Shown here: positions 53,053-60,222 of the stretch, piece by piece | Numbering within the stretch: position 1 is the first letter of the stretch | Layout of the letters: each line of letters begins with the position of its first letter | DNA from: Candidatus Methanomethylophilaceae archaeon | Lineage (GTDB): Archaea; Thermoplasmatota; Thermoplasmata; Methanomassiliicoccales; Methanomethylophilaceae | Length of the DNA stretch: 64,000 bases | Reading direction: 5' to 3' | Assembly (NCBI GenBank): GCA_016297775.1 | Contig: JAEDGA010000002.1 | Coordinates: 5,898 to 69,897 of the forward strand | The notes under the pieces: generated by a model | Seen by the model: only the letters and a program-made list of their open reading frames with translations | What the model was told of the DNA's origin: nothing | Databases searched by the model: none | Translations under genes and position numbers: made by a program

Positions 53053-53861
53053 TGAGACCTTTTAAGATCGGAGGGCGCACGTTCGATTCCCCTGTGATAA
53101 TGGGGATCCTGAACGTCACCCCCGATTCTTTCTCCGACGGCGGGTTGCACTACGAACCGTCGGAGGCCGTGAGGTATGCGCTGGAGATGGAGGGCTCCGG
53201 AGCGTCGATAATCGATATCGGTGCTGAATCCACACGTCCCGGATTCACCCCCATATCCGCAAAGGAGGAGATCTCGCGCCTCCTGCCTGTGATACGCGGG
53301 ATACGCGATTCTTCCGACGTGTTGATCTCGGTGGATACCATGAAGGCGGAGGTGGCCGAAACGGCCATATCCGCGGGTGCCGACATAATCAACGATGTGA
53401 ACGCTTTCCGCGGGGACGGTATGCTGGAATGTCTGGCGGACACCGGTGCGTACGCCATCATCATGCACTGCCCCGGAGACATACACACGGTACACCAGCG
53501 CGATATGTCCGGCGACGTATTGCCACAGATCGCCGGATATCTGAAGGAGAGGACGGAAGCCGCGTTGGACGCGGGCGTGGACCGTCACGACATCATGATC
53601 GATCCTGGTGTGGGATTCGGCAAGACCATGGAACAGAACGAATCCATCGTCATGAGACTCGATGAGCTTGACATCGGGTACCCGATACTCATGGCACTGT
53701 CCAGAAAACGTGTCCTGGCACGTATGTACCCGATGATGGACAGGGACGAGGCCACCATACTGGCGACCATGGAATCCGTACGGAGGGGTGCATCCGCCGT
53801 ACGTGTGCACAACGTTGGCATGATGGCATCCGCCATCAGAGAATATACCGGTAGACTATGA
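53052..53861 (+). CDS. folP: Dihydropteroate synthase family protein
   Basis: The 269-residue TIM barrel has the DHPS signatures PVIMGILNVTPDSFSDGG, IDIGAESTRPGF, ADIINDVNAF, DPGVGFGKT and, near the end, the ALSRKRV and AVRVHNV segments. It joins pterin diphosphate to a p-aminobenzoate-like acceptor. In methanogens the product feeds tetrahydromethanopterin- or folate-type carriers. TGATG overlap with the HdrD-like gene shows coupling. Confidence 0.9.
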   Translation: MRPFKIGGRTFDSPVIMGILNVTPDSFSDGGLHYEPSEAVRYALEMEGSGASIIDIGAESTRPGFTPISAKEEISRLLPVIRGIRDSSDVLISVDTMKAEVAETAISAGADIINDVNAFRGDGMLECLADTGAYAIIMHCPGDIHTVHQRDMSGDVLPQIAGYLKERTEAALDAGVDRHDIMIDPGVGFGKTMEQNESIVMRLDELDIGYPILMALSRKRVLARMYPMMDRDEATILATMESVRRGASAVRVHNVGMMASAIREYTGRL

Positions 53862-54030
53862 ACACCAACGCGATCGCTACCGTGGCGTAGAATGCCAGGT
53901 CCCTGATCGATGTACGTCTGTCCTCGATGCGCTTGTTCTCCCTGCACTCCTCGTTGCAGAACTCCTCGCCGAATCTGACGGGATCGCCACAGTATGCACA
54001 GTGCGAATGCTCGGGCAGTCTCAAAGCCAT
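53836..54030 (-). CDS. DUF2116 zinc-ribbon membrane protein
   Basis: The 64-residue protein has an N-terminal treble-clef zinc site (CAYCGDPV ... FCNEECREN), a charged linker and one C-terminal membrane helix (AFYATVAIALVFIVYRYIL), the usual DUF2116 layout. It would sit at the membrane with its zinc site in the cytosol. It is transcribed divergently from the ubiquitin-like operon over 50 bp and overlaps the 3' end of folP by 26 bases. DUF2116 is widespread in archaea, so the link to the operon may be chance. Confidence 0.78.
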   Translation of the reverse strand: MALRLPEHSHCAYCGDPVRFGEEFCNEECRENKRIEDRRTSIRDLAFYATVAIALVFIVYRYIL

Positions 54031-54037
54031 ATCCTCG

Positions 54038-54046
54038 CTTATACAA
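54038..54046 (+). promoter_or_regulatory. Possible TATA box for the ubiquitin-like operon
   Basis: CTTATACAA lies about 40 bases before the E1 start codon in the 50-bp divergent gap. A second AT-rich run (ATTATTAG, 51-58 of 540xx) could serve either strand. No Shine-Dalgarno sequence precedes the E1 ATG. Confidence 0.3.
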
Positions 54047-54080
54047 TGGGATTATTAGTGCCTATCTGCTTAGAACATGC

Positions 54081-54857
54081 ATGGACACCGTATCCGCCGG
54101 GTTCGAGGATAAGGACAGATTCGACAGACAGAGGCGCATCCAATGGATGGACATGAATCGCATAATGTCATCCAAGATCCTCGTCGCAGGAGCCGGAGCG
54201 TTGGGGAACGAGGCTGTCAAGGATCTCGTCCTGTCCGGATTCAGAAGCATAACCATAGTCGATATGGACGACATAGTGACATCCAATCTGAGCAGATGCG
54301 TGTTCTTCAGAGATTCTGATGTGAAGAGAGGTATGAAAGCGGAAATCGTCGCGGAACGCGCATCGTCCCTGGCACCGGATGTGGACATCACCCCGATCGT
54401 AGGGAGGATACAGGACACGGATGTGTCCGGATTCGACGTGATACTGGGATGTCTGGACAACATCGCGGCGAGATTGGACCTCAATGCGGCAGCCTGTTAT
54501 CACGGGACACCGTACGTGGACGGTGCGACCGACGGGATGAGAGGGAAGGTCCAGGTAGTGCTTCCCGGTACCGCCTGTCTCCAATGTACCGCCAACAGGA
54601 CGCACGTACGCACGATGGATATGAGGCATACATGCACCGGGAACTCGATGTACGTACCCCACGTGGCATCCGATGTCACAACCACGGCGGTCGTTGCCGC
54701 CATGCAGGTACGGGAGGCTATGAAGATAGCATCCGGCAGGAGCGACCTGTGCATATCGAACGTTTCATATTACGATGGGACGATATGTGATATGTTCACC
54801 GCAGAGGCGGATATCGATCCGCTCTGTCCGAACCATTACGGAGAGGAATCCCGATGA
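54081..54857 (+). CDS. E1-like ubiquitin-activating (ThiF/UBA) enzyme
   Basis: The 258-residue protein has the E1 adenylation fold. ATP loop GAGALGNEAV is at 37-46, VDMDDIVTSNLSR (60-72) matches the VDxDxVexSNLnR signature, Lys86 is in place, and CLDNIAARLDLN (124-135) is the substrate/Asp segment. The zinc site is CLQC (166-169) with CPNH (249-252) replacing the usual second CxxC. Cys185 in RHTC is a candidate thioester Cys. MoeB and ThiF look similar, but the next three genes (Ubl, E2, JAMM) argue for a ubiquitin-type E1. Its stop overlaps the Ubl start (ATGA). Confidence 0.88.
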   Translation: MDTVSAGFEDKDRFDRQRRIQWMDMNRIMSSKILVAGAGALGNEAVKDLVLSGFRSITIVDMDDIVTSNLSRCVFFRDSDVKRGMKAEIVAERASSLAPDVDITPIVGRIQDTDVSGFDVILGCLDNIAARLDLNAAACYHGTPYVDGATDGMRGKVQVVLPGTACLQCTANRTHVRTMDMRHTCTGNSMYVPHVASDVTTTAVVAAMQVREAMKIASGRSDLCISNVSYYDGTICDMFTAEADIDPLCPNHYGEESR

Positions 54858-55120
54858 CCATCAGACTCACGATAAAGAATCTGGCGAACGGCACCACCCT
54901 CAGGATGGAGGCCGAACCCGACGAGACGATCAACGACATCATCGGCAGTGCAGGGGAGTATTGGAACCTGGACGCGGGCGCGTATGTCCTCAAGAAGGGG
55001 AAGAAACTCCTGTCCGGAAGGACCAGGGTGTCGGATTCCGGACTCCTGAACGACGATATCCTCGAGATGATCCCCGATCCGGAAGGCGGTTGCCGATGGG
55101 GCTCCCTCCGCAGGTACTGA
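54854..55120 (+). CDS. Ubiquitin-like modifier precursor
   Basis: The 88-residue protein has a beta-grasp profile: two N-terminal strands (MTIRLTIKNL, TTLRMEAE), a helix (TINDIIGSAGEYW), then YVLKKGKKLLSG and DSGLLNDDILEMI, like ubiquitin's LIFAGKQLEDG and TLSDYNIQ. A Gly-Gly at 78-79 is followed by nine residues (CRWGSLRRY), as in ubiquitin precursors that need trimming. The sequence after the Gly pair coincides with the start of the E2 gene. Assigned by fold pattern and context; identity to ubiquitin itself is low. Confidence 0.85.
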   Translation: MTIRLTIKNLANGTTLRMEAEPDETINDIIGSAGEYWNLDAGAYVLKKGKKLLSGRTRVSDSGLLNDDILEMIPDPEGGCRWGSLRRY

Positions 55121-55575
55121 AGAGAAGGATTGCGACCGAACTCAGAGATTGCAGCAGATATCTGGGTTCGGATTTCAAATTCGATCCGGACAAGGCAGAA
55201 TTCCCGATACGCATAGACATGCACCTGAGCAAGGTCGTCGGATACGAAGCTCCCGACAGACCAATCACCGAACATGATTTCTACATAATACTGAGCTCGG
55301 AGTACGGTATCCAGAGACCGGAGGTCAGATGGAAGTCCAGGATCTTCCATCCGAACATCATGGATCCCTCCGATGGAGGATACGTATGCACCAAGATGCT
55401 GGACAAGTGGGATTTCTCCACCCCGCTGCTGACCTTCCTTAAGGGCGTGGAGATACTTGTTAGCGAACCGAATCCCATGAACCCGTTCGGTACTGACTCC
55501 TGCATGGAGGCCGCCAGGTACTTCGCGGACGATGCTCCGAAGTTCGATGCACAAATCCGTTACGGAGACAGTTGA
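55096..55575 (+). CDS. E2-like ubiquitin-conjugating enzyme
   Basis: The 159-residue protein has the UBC-fold hallmarks in order: an N-terminal helix (VLKRRIATELRDC), the Tyr/Pro-rich strand part SEYGIQRPEVRW, the HPN motif at 85-87 (FHPNI), the catalytic Cys at 98 (GGYVCTKML), Trp105, the LLTFL..VEILVSEPNP helix (113-127) and Pro130. HPN plus Cys indicates an active enzyme. The ATG at 55096 lies inside the Ubl gene (25-base overlap) and is needed to include helix 1. A GGAAGG ribosome-like site overlaps the Ubl Gly-Gly codons. Confidence 0.88.
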   Translation: MGLPPQVLKRRIATELRDCSRYLGSDFKFDPDKAEFPIRIDMHLSKVVGYEAPDRPITEHDFYIILSSEYGIQRPEVRWKSRIFHPNIMDPSDGGYVCTKMLDKWDFSTPLLTFLKGVEILVSEPNPMNPFGTDSCMEAARYFADDAPKFDAQIRYGDS

Positions 55576-56078
55576 TGACTCGCATCATCGATTGTACCGA
55601 TATGACGACTGAGGAACGCAAACGTTCCGTCAAAGGCGTCCCGTTCTTCATACGGGACGATACGGTCGATGTCATGACCGACCATGCGGACTCCGGACTC
55701 CTGGATGATTCCGAGATAATGGGTCTGATGATCGGTCGCGTATACAGAGACGGTGAAGGGGAGTACGTCATGGTCGATAGGACGGTATCTTCGGCACTGG
55801 ACGCGGACGAGGTCAGCGTAAGATTCGACAAGAACGATATGAGCCAACTGATAGATTCCCTGGATGAAATGAAGGACGGTGAGAGGGTGGTCGGATGGTA
55901 CCATTCGCATCTCGGGTGCGGATGCTTCCTCTCCGATACGGACCTGGATACGCATAGCGGGATCTTCGGGGACGGAATCGGATTTGCCGTTGTGATAGAC
56001 CCCGTACTGCGTCAGCTGAAGGTGTTCGGACGTACCGACGAAGGATTTATGCCGGTACAGATGATCGTCATGGAATGA
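55575..56078 (+). CDS. Rpn11-like JAMM deubiquitinase
   Basis: The 167-residue MPN+ protein has Glu47 (SEIMGLMIG) and the zinc motif His110-x-His112-x7-Ser120-x2-Asp123 (GWYHSHLGCGCFLSDTD). The motif is strikingly like GWYHSHPGFGCWLS of Rpn11. It should remove or mature the ubiquitin-like protein of the same operon. The ATG at 55575 overlaps the E2 stop by one base, with CGGAGA upstream. Its stop abuts that of the convergent hxlB gene. Confidence 0.9.
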   Translation: MTRIIDCTDMTTEERKRSVKGVPFFIRDDTVDVMTDHADSGLLDDSEIMGLMIGRVYRDGEGEYVMVDRTVSSALDADEVSVRFDKNDMSQLIDSLDEMKDGERVVGWYHSHLGCGCFLSDTDLDTHSGIFGDGIGFAVVIDPVLRQLKVFGRTDEGFMPVQMIVME

Positions 56079-56636
56079 TCAGACCCAGATGGCATGCTTG
56101 TGACGCATGTCGTCCTCGGACTGCCCCATCCTCTTCATCAGTTCGGGTATGATGGCATCGAACATCAGGATCGCGGAATCCTCGAACAGCGTACCGAGAG
56201 GCAGAAGGTTGCCGTCCGCGGATGGAGGGAGGTTGATCAATATGACGGAATTGGATGCGTGTGCGAGCTTGCTGTTCTTGGTGGCCGTGACGGACACCAC
56301 GTGAGAACCTAGACGCCTGGCTATGTTCGCGGTCTGAACTGCGGACATGGTCTCTCCGGTGTTGGATATCAAAACGGTGAGATCCTCCTTGCCGATGATC
56401 GGCGTGGTCATGTCACCTACGAAATGGACATCCAGACCCAGCTGTACCAATCTGACTGCGAAATACTGCCCCACGAGTCCGGACCTTCCGGACCCGTAGA
56501 TGAAGATCTTCCTCTTGGACAGTATCAGTTCGACGAAACTCCCAAGGGAATCGGTGTCTATCGACTCCGCAGCCTCGCATATCCTCTCGGATAGGGCGCG
56601 TACCGTATCCCTGTAGCGGTTCTGCATCTCAATCAT
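56079..56636 (-). CDS. hxlB: 6-Phospho-3-hexuloisomerase (SIS domain)
   Basis: The 185-residue SIS-domain protein has KIFIYGSGRSGLVGQYFA, the loop SNTGETMSAV and LPLGTLFEDSAILMFDAII typical of PHI. In archaea PHI with hexulose-6-phosphate synthase makes ribulose 5-phosphate by the reverse ribulose-monophosphate path. The synthase (hxlA) is not next to it. Start is at ATG 56636, 8 bases inside the preceding TIM-barrel gene, or at 56627. Confidence 0.87.
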   Translation of the reverse strand: MIEMQNRYRDTVRALSERICEAAESIDTDSLGSFVELILSKRKIFIYGSGRSGLVGQYFAVRLVQLGLDVHFVGDMTTPIIGKEDLTVLISNTGETMSAVQTANIARRLGSHVVSVTATKNSKLAHASNSVILINLPPSADGNLLPLGTLFEDSAILMFDAIIPELMKRMGQSEDDMRHKHAIWV

Positions 56637-57672
56637 CCGCCGCCATGGCCTCTTTCTTCTTGTTGGCCCTGATGGCTTTGGCGATCCTCTTGTTGACCAT
56701 CCTCTCGTAGATGATCCTCATGTACATCGCATCATGTTCCAGAAGCGGTGATGAGGAGATGATGGTACCGTTGGGATGCATATCGGCGAGTGCGTCCGCG
56801 AGCTTCTCGAATACGAGATCGCCCTTCTTGATGGGTGTGAGCCTGAGCTCGTTACCCTCTCCGTCGTGCTCCACGCCTGCAAAACGGGAGTAGAACTTCC
56901 CGTCACAGTAGGGGAAGACCTGTTCCAAGACGTTGACGTAATCGGCAGGCTCTACGAGACATCCGCATCCGCGGGAGTGGTAGTGGGGGAAGTCTAGGAC
57001 GGGGATGACCGCGCCCCTGAACTCGTCGCATATGTCAAGCACCTGGTCCAGATTGCCGAAAACGGCCTGCTGTCCAGTGATCTCGATACCGATCTTCGGC
57101 GAGAGGTTGTTCTCCTGCCACCAACCGAGAAGACAGTCGAGATTCTCCACTATGTTCATGTCGACCTCCTCCTCATCCATCTTCCCATCGTAGAGACCCA
57201 GACTGGTTACCACGACGTCTCCCTGAAGCTCGTTTACGATCTTTCCGGCATATCTGAGATTGTTCATGCACGCCTCGGTCAGGTCGTTGTTGCTGCCGAG
57301 ATCGATGTAGTTGGGGGTGTGCAGAGAAACGCCTACATCCAGCCTCTTGGCTATCTTACCCAGATCCGTGAGTTCGCCGAAGCTGCGCACTATTCCGGTG
57401 TTGAGACAGATGAGTTCGTCATCCTCGTCGATGGGCTCGTCGGGATCGGAGATCAGTTCGTCGTCCCTAATGACCTCGAGCACCATCAGGTCATCGATCT
57501 CCCTGATGGTCTTACCGATGAAATCCTCGTCTGGGTAATCCCTGAAGGTGTTCACACGGACCAACTGGATCTCCATCGCTGTGAGACTCATGTTGTGAAC
57601 GTCCTCAATTCCATCCTTCAATGTGCGCCCTTTACAGGACAAAGGTATTCCGGCAGGTCCGAATCTGATCAT
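56629..57672 (-). CDS. TIM-barrel protein of the AP endonuclease 2 / sugar isomerase family
   Basis: The 347-residue protein has the endonuclease IV/xylose isomerase-like layout: RFGPAGIPLSCKGRTL, GVSLHTPNYIDLGS with the first His, IGIEITGQQAVFGN with Glu, VLDFPHYHSRGCG, and FYSRFAGVEHDGEGN with His. Metal ligands for a tri-metal or isomerase site seem present. Archaeal members are often annotated as endonuclease IV-like; sugar-phosphate isomerase is equally possible given hxlB behind it. Function unproven. Confidence 0.7.
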   Translation of the reverse strand: MIRFGPAGIPLSCKGRTLKDGIEDVHNMSLTAMEIQLVRVNTFRDYPDEDFIGKTIREIDDLMVLEVIRDDELISDPDEPIDEDDELICLNTGIVRSFGELTDLGKIAKRLDVGVSLHTPNYIDLGSNNDLTEACMNNLRYAGKIVNELQGDVVVTSLGLYDGKMDEEEVDMNIVENLDCLLGWWQENNLSPKIGIEITGQQAVFGNLDQVLDICDEFRGAVIPVLDFPHYHSRGCGCLVEPADYVNVLEQVFPYCDGKFYSRFAGVEHDGEGNELRLTPIKKGDLVFEKLADALADMHPNGTIISSSPLLEHDAMYMRIIYERMVNKRIAKAIRANKKKEAMAADD

Positions 57673-57775
57673 TGATTACACCCCGTTCGGTCTCGTTAGG
57701 CTACACTATTATTTTACAGTTGGGCCAATACGGGCGCATCTTCCTCTATTATAATACGCGACTAGTCGTAGCATA

Positions 57776-57783
57776 CCTTTATC
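57776..57783 (+). promoter_or_regulatory. TATA-like box for the L18e operon
   Basis: CCTTTATC lies about 50 bases before the L18e ATG, leaving a leader with CGGGAGAG as ribosome site. A perfect 10-bp palindrome CGACTAGTCG (57759-57768) lies just upstream, in the divergent gap with the TIM-barrel gene. Confidence 0.4.
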
Positions 57784-57831
57784 TACTAAATGCACATTGC
57801 AAACTTACCCAATGTCGGGAGAGTCAGAAAT

Positions 57832-58194
57832 ATGAAGACAATTCGTAAGACAGACTTGGCCCTCATCGCCTTGATCAACGATCTGAAGGCAGCAGAGAGG
57901 GAAACAGGAGCTGCAATCTGGCGAGACATTGCTGAGCGTCTCGAGAAGCCCAGGAAGAACTGGGCTGAGACGAACCTCAGCAAACTCGAGAGATACGCAC
58001 AGGACGGAGACGTTATCGTCATCCCCGGAAAAGTGCTCGCAGCCGGAAGCATCGCGAAGAAGGTCACCGTTGCAGCATACAGCTTCTCCGAGGCTGCTGC
58101 TGAGGGAATCAAGGCCGCCGGAGGAAAGGCAGTCTCGATCAGGGACCTTATGGCCGAGAACCCCAAGGGTTCCAAGGTCAGGATCATGAGGTGA
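57832..58194 (+). CDS. rpl18e: Ribosomal protein eL18 (L18e)
   Basis: The 120-residue protein starts MKTIRKTDLALIALINDLK and has the L18e body (WRDIAERLEKPRKNWAETNLSK, IVIPGKVLAAG). It leads the classic archaeal operon L18e-L13-S9-Rpo10. The frame is open 14 codons further upstream but the ATG at 57832 is the family start. Confidence 0.96.
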   Translation: MKTIRKTDLALIALINDLKAAERETGAAIWRDIAERLEKPRKNWAETNLSKLERYAQDGDVIVIPGKVLAAGSIAKKVTVAAYSFSEAAAEGIKAAGGKAVSIRDLMAENPKGSKVRIMR

Positions 58195-58198
58195 TTTG

Positions 58199-58627
58199 AT
58201 GGTTACAGTCATTGATGGAAAGAACGCCGTCCTTGGAAGGCTCGGCAGCCTCGTTGCCGAGAAGATCATGAACGGAGAGGATGTTGTCGTCCTCAACTGT
58301 GAGAGCATCGTCATCACCGGTGAGAAGGAGACCGTCTTCGCAGACTACAAGGCCAGATTCGACCGCGGAGAGTGCAAGTCGAGGAAGGGACCGTTCTACC
58401 CCCGCAGGGCAGACCTCCTGTTCAAGAGGTCCGTCAGAGGTATGATCCCCTGGACCACCACTTCCGGAAGGAACGCCTTCAGGAGACTCCACGCATATGT
58501 CGGCACCCCCAAGCAGTTCGCAGAGGGATTCGACATCACCGTCGAGGAACAGGCAATGAAGAAGATCACTGGCAAATACACAACCCTGGGCGCTGTTGCG
58601 AAATTCCTGGGTTCTAAGGTTTGGTGA
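58199..58627 (+). CDS. rpl13: Ribosomal protein uL13
   Basis: The 142-residue protein has the L13 signatures [27 protein letters not shown] and [18 protein letters not shown]. It is an early-binding large-subunit protein. AGGTGAT upstream fixes the ATG at 58199, 4 bases after the L18e stop. Confidence 0.96.
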   Translation: MVTVIDGKNAVLGRLGSLVAEKIMNGEDVVVLNCESIVITGEKETVFADYKARFDRGECKSRKGPFYPRRADLLFKRSVRGMIPWTTTSGRNAFRRLHAYVGTPKQFAEGFDITVEEQAMKKITGKYTTLGAVAKFLGSKVW

Positions 58628-58632
58628 ATCCC

Positions 58633-59031
58633 ATGGAGTGCGTTAACACAAGCGGAAAGAGGAAGGCTGCAATCGCAAGGGCAGTCGTCAAGGAAGGTAC
58701 CGGAAAGGTCACCATCAACAAGATTCCTGTCGAGATCTACACCCCCGAGCTCGCAAGGCTCAAGATCATGGAGCCCCTGGAGCTCGCCTCCGACAAGGCT
58801 GCAAAGGTGGACATCTCCGTCAACGTGAACGGCGGAGGAGTCATGGGTCAGGCAGCGGCCATCAGGACTGCAATCGCCCGCGGACTTGTGGACTTCTACA
58901 AGGACGAAGAGCTCGAGAGCATGTTCAGGGCCTACGACAGGACCCTCATCATCAACGATGACCGCAGGAAGCTCCCCAAGAACCCTCTTGGACCCGGAGC
59001 TCGTGCGAAGAAGCAGAAGTCCTACAGGTGA
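58633..59031 (+). CDS. rps9: Ribosomal protein uS9
   Basis: The 132-residue protein has the S9 core: [36 protein letters not shown] and the basic tail ending KKQKSYR that reaches the P site. The ATG at 58633 has GGTGA upstream inside the L13 stop region. Confidence 0.96.
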   Translation: MECVNTSGKRKAAIARAVVKEGTGKVTINKIPVEIYTPELARLKIMEPLELASDKAAKVDISVNVNGGGVMGQAAAIRTAIARGLVDFYKDEELESMFRAYDRTLIINDDRRKLPKNPLGPGARAKKQKSYR

Positions 59032-59040
59032 GGTGACGGA

Positions 59041-59232
59041 ATGATCATACCTGTCAGGTGTTTCACATGTGGTAAGGTTGTCGGATCGGCATATCCTGAA
59101 TACAAGAAACGTGTCGAAATGGGGGAAGACCCCGAGAAGGTACTCGATGACCTCGGTCTCGAGAGATACTGTTGCCGCAGGATGATCGTATCCCACGCCA
59201 ACCTCATCGAGGACATATCGCCCCTCGGATGA
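59041..59232 (+). CDS. rpoN: RNA polymerase subunit Rpo10 (N)
   Basis: The 63-residue protein is a complete Rpo10 with zinc ligands in [13 protein letters not shown] and the adjacent Cys pair in [11 protein letters not shown], the CX2C...CC motif of the family. It sits after uS9 as usual and helps assemble the RNA polymerase platform. Confidence 0.96.
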   Translation: MIIPVRCFTCGKVVGSAYPEYKKRVEMGEDPEKVLDDLGLERYCCRRMIVSHANLIEDISPLG

Positions 59233-59235
59233 AGG

Positions 59236-59252
59236 GCCGGCCTCTGGCCGGT
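59236..59252 (+). terminator. Hairpin after the Rpo10 gene
   Basis: GCCGGCC, loop TCT and GGCCGGT form a 7-bp stem right after the Rpo10 stop, a likely end of the ribosomal operon. The TATA-like TTTAAACATA for tRNA-Pro follows near 59270. Confidence 0.45.
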
Positions 59253-59292
59253 CACTAAACTATTTATCCTTTAAACATATTCGGGGAATTAC

Positions 59293-59368
59293 GGGCCCTT
59301 GGGGTAGCTTGGTATCCTTCATGCTTGGGGTGCATGTGACTCCAGTTCAAATCTGGGGGGGCCCACCA
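59293..59368 (+). tRNA. tRNA-Pro (anticodon GGG), CCA encoded
   Basis: The acceptor stem GGGCCCT pairs with GGGGCCC (one T-G pair). The anticodon arm has the loop TTGGGGT, giving anticodon GGG for CCC/CCU, and the T arm is CCAGTTCAAATCTGG. It ends A-CCA. Confidence 0.92.
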
Positions 59369-59392
59369 ATTATCATCAACATTTATGGCATC

Positions 59393-59553
59393 GGATCATT
59401 TGATCCATCAATATGATGTTTCGCTTGAACAGTCCCACCGTTCAAGAAACATCGTCATGGAACGGAATCGTATCCCTGTCAAGGGATATCATGGTCATAT
59501 GACATATTACAGAGAATATAGCGATACTCGGACACGATCCGTCATATAGGATC
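59393..59553. repeat. Gene-free region with a chain of inverted repeats
   Basis: Within 193 bp between tRNA-Pro and the convergent HEAT gene there are five inverted repeats: GGATCA-TT-TGATCC (59393-59406); a long hairpin GATGTTT-CG-CTTGAAC / GTTCAAG-AAACATC with a 9-base loop and a 2-base bulge (59415-59453); TATCCCT-GTCA-AGGGATA (59471-59488); palindrome GTCATATGAC (59494-59503); and GATCC-N8-GGATC (59536-59553). No protein frame is present. It could be a structured RNA or a set of terminators for both strands. Confidence 0.5.
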
Positions 59554-59561
59554 GGTGACCT

Positions 59562-60044
59562 TCATTCGTCATCGATGGCGAAACGCGCAGATCTTCTGAC
59601 CAGTTCGGAACAATCTTCAAGAAGGGATCCCAGACACTCCACGGATTCCGGATCGGACAAGCAGAGCCTGTGATGATATCTCCCGATGGCCCATGCCGCG
59701 GTGGATCTCACCGTGGACACATCCGAACAGGTGAGCTTCTTCAATGCGTTCAGAGCATCGTATGTACCGATACCGGAACCGGCCATCTCACCCAGGCCCC
59801 ATGCGATGTTCTCTGCCACGGAATCGTCCGCATCCGGATACATGGATATCAGAATGTCGTACACCCTCATGTCATGACATTTGTTCTGAGCCATCTTCGC
59901 CAAGCACCAAGAGGCCTTCTCAAGCACCTCGGCACCTTCAGTGAACGAGATCTGGAATATCTCATCCAACGCATCCGTACGATCCTTGTTTGCCCTAAGA
60001 TCGGCCTCCACGGCCGCCAGGAACTCGATCGATTCCTCAGTCAT
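59562..60044 (-). CDS. HEAT-repeat protein
   Basis: The 160-residue all-helical protein has HEAT-like repeats, e.g. ASWCLAKMAQNKCHDMRVY, ENIAWGLGEMAGSGIGTYD and STAAWAIGRYHHRL, with the typical Trp/Leu and Gly-Glu pattern. Such scaffolds bind proteins. It is the last of three overlapping minus-strand genes with two small proteins of unknown function. Confidence 0.7.
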   Translation of the reverse strand: MTEESIEFLAAVEADLRANKDRTDALDEIFQISFTEGAEVLEKASWCLAKMAQNKCHDMRVYDILISMYPDADDSVAENIAWGLGEMAGSGIGTYDALNALKKLTCSDVSTVRSTAAWAIGRYHHRLCLSDPESVECLGSLLEDCSELVRRSARFAIDDE

Positions 60045-60222
60045 CCTTCTTCACCGGTATCACGGGTTTCTCCTTGAAGAACTCGCAAGTCTCATAATCG
60101 CGCTCCTTCACGCACATCTCGTAATCCTTGATCTTCAGGACGTCCAGCCTGATACGTCTGGATTTACAGTTCGAACAGCGTCCGTCCGCTGCATGCCATA
60201 GACATTGGTTACGCTCGGTCAT
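60037..60222 (-). CDS. Small Cys-rich protein
   Basis: The 61-residue protein has CLWHAADGRCSNCKSR near the N terminus and MCVKERDYETCEFF later, giving four to five Cys that could bind zinc or an Fe-S cluster. I do not recognise the family. It overlaps the HEAT gene by 8 bases and the upstream DUF6951-like gene by 14 bases, so it is translated in the same unit. Confidence 0.6.
   Translation of the reverse strand: MTERNQCLWHAADGRCSNCKSRRIRLDVLKIKDYEMCVKERDYETCEFFKEKPVIPVKKDD

Noticed and set aside
53836..54030. DUF2116 protein as the missing RING E3
   Set aside because: It has a single four-Cys treble clef rather than the cross-brace of eight Cys/His in a RING. The family is widespread in archaea without E2 genes.
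54081..54857. E1-like protein as MoeB/ThiF for molybdopterin or thiamine synthesis
   Set aside because: Sequence alone allows it, but the overlapping Ubl, HPN-containing E2 and Rpn11-like genes make a conjugation role much more likely. No mo- or thi-gene is adjacent.
54081..56078. The ubiquitin-like operon as a CBASS or BIL anti-phage island
   Set aside because: No cyclic-nucleotide synthase or effector gene and no mobile or defence genes lie alongside; the flanks are housekeeping genes (folP, hxlB). A defence role is not excluded, but nothing here shows it.
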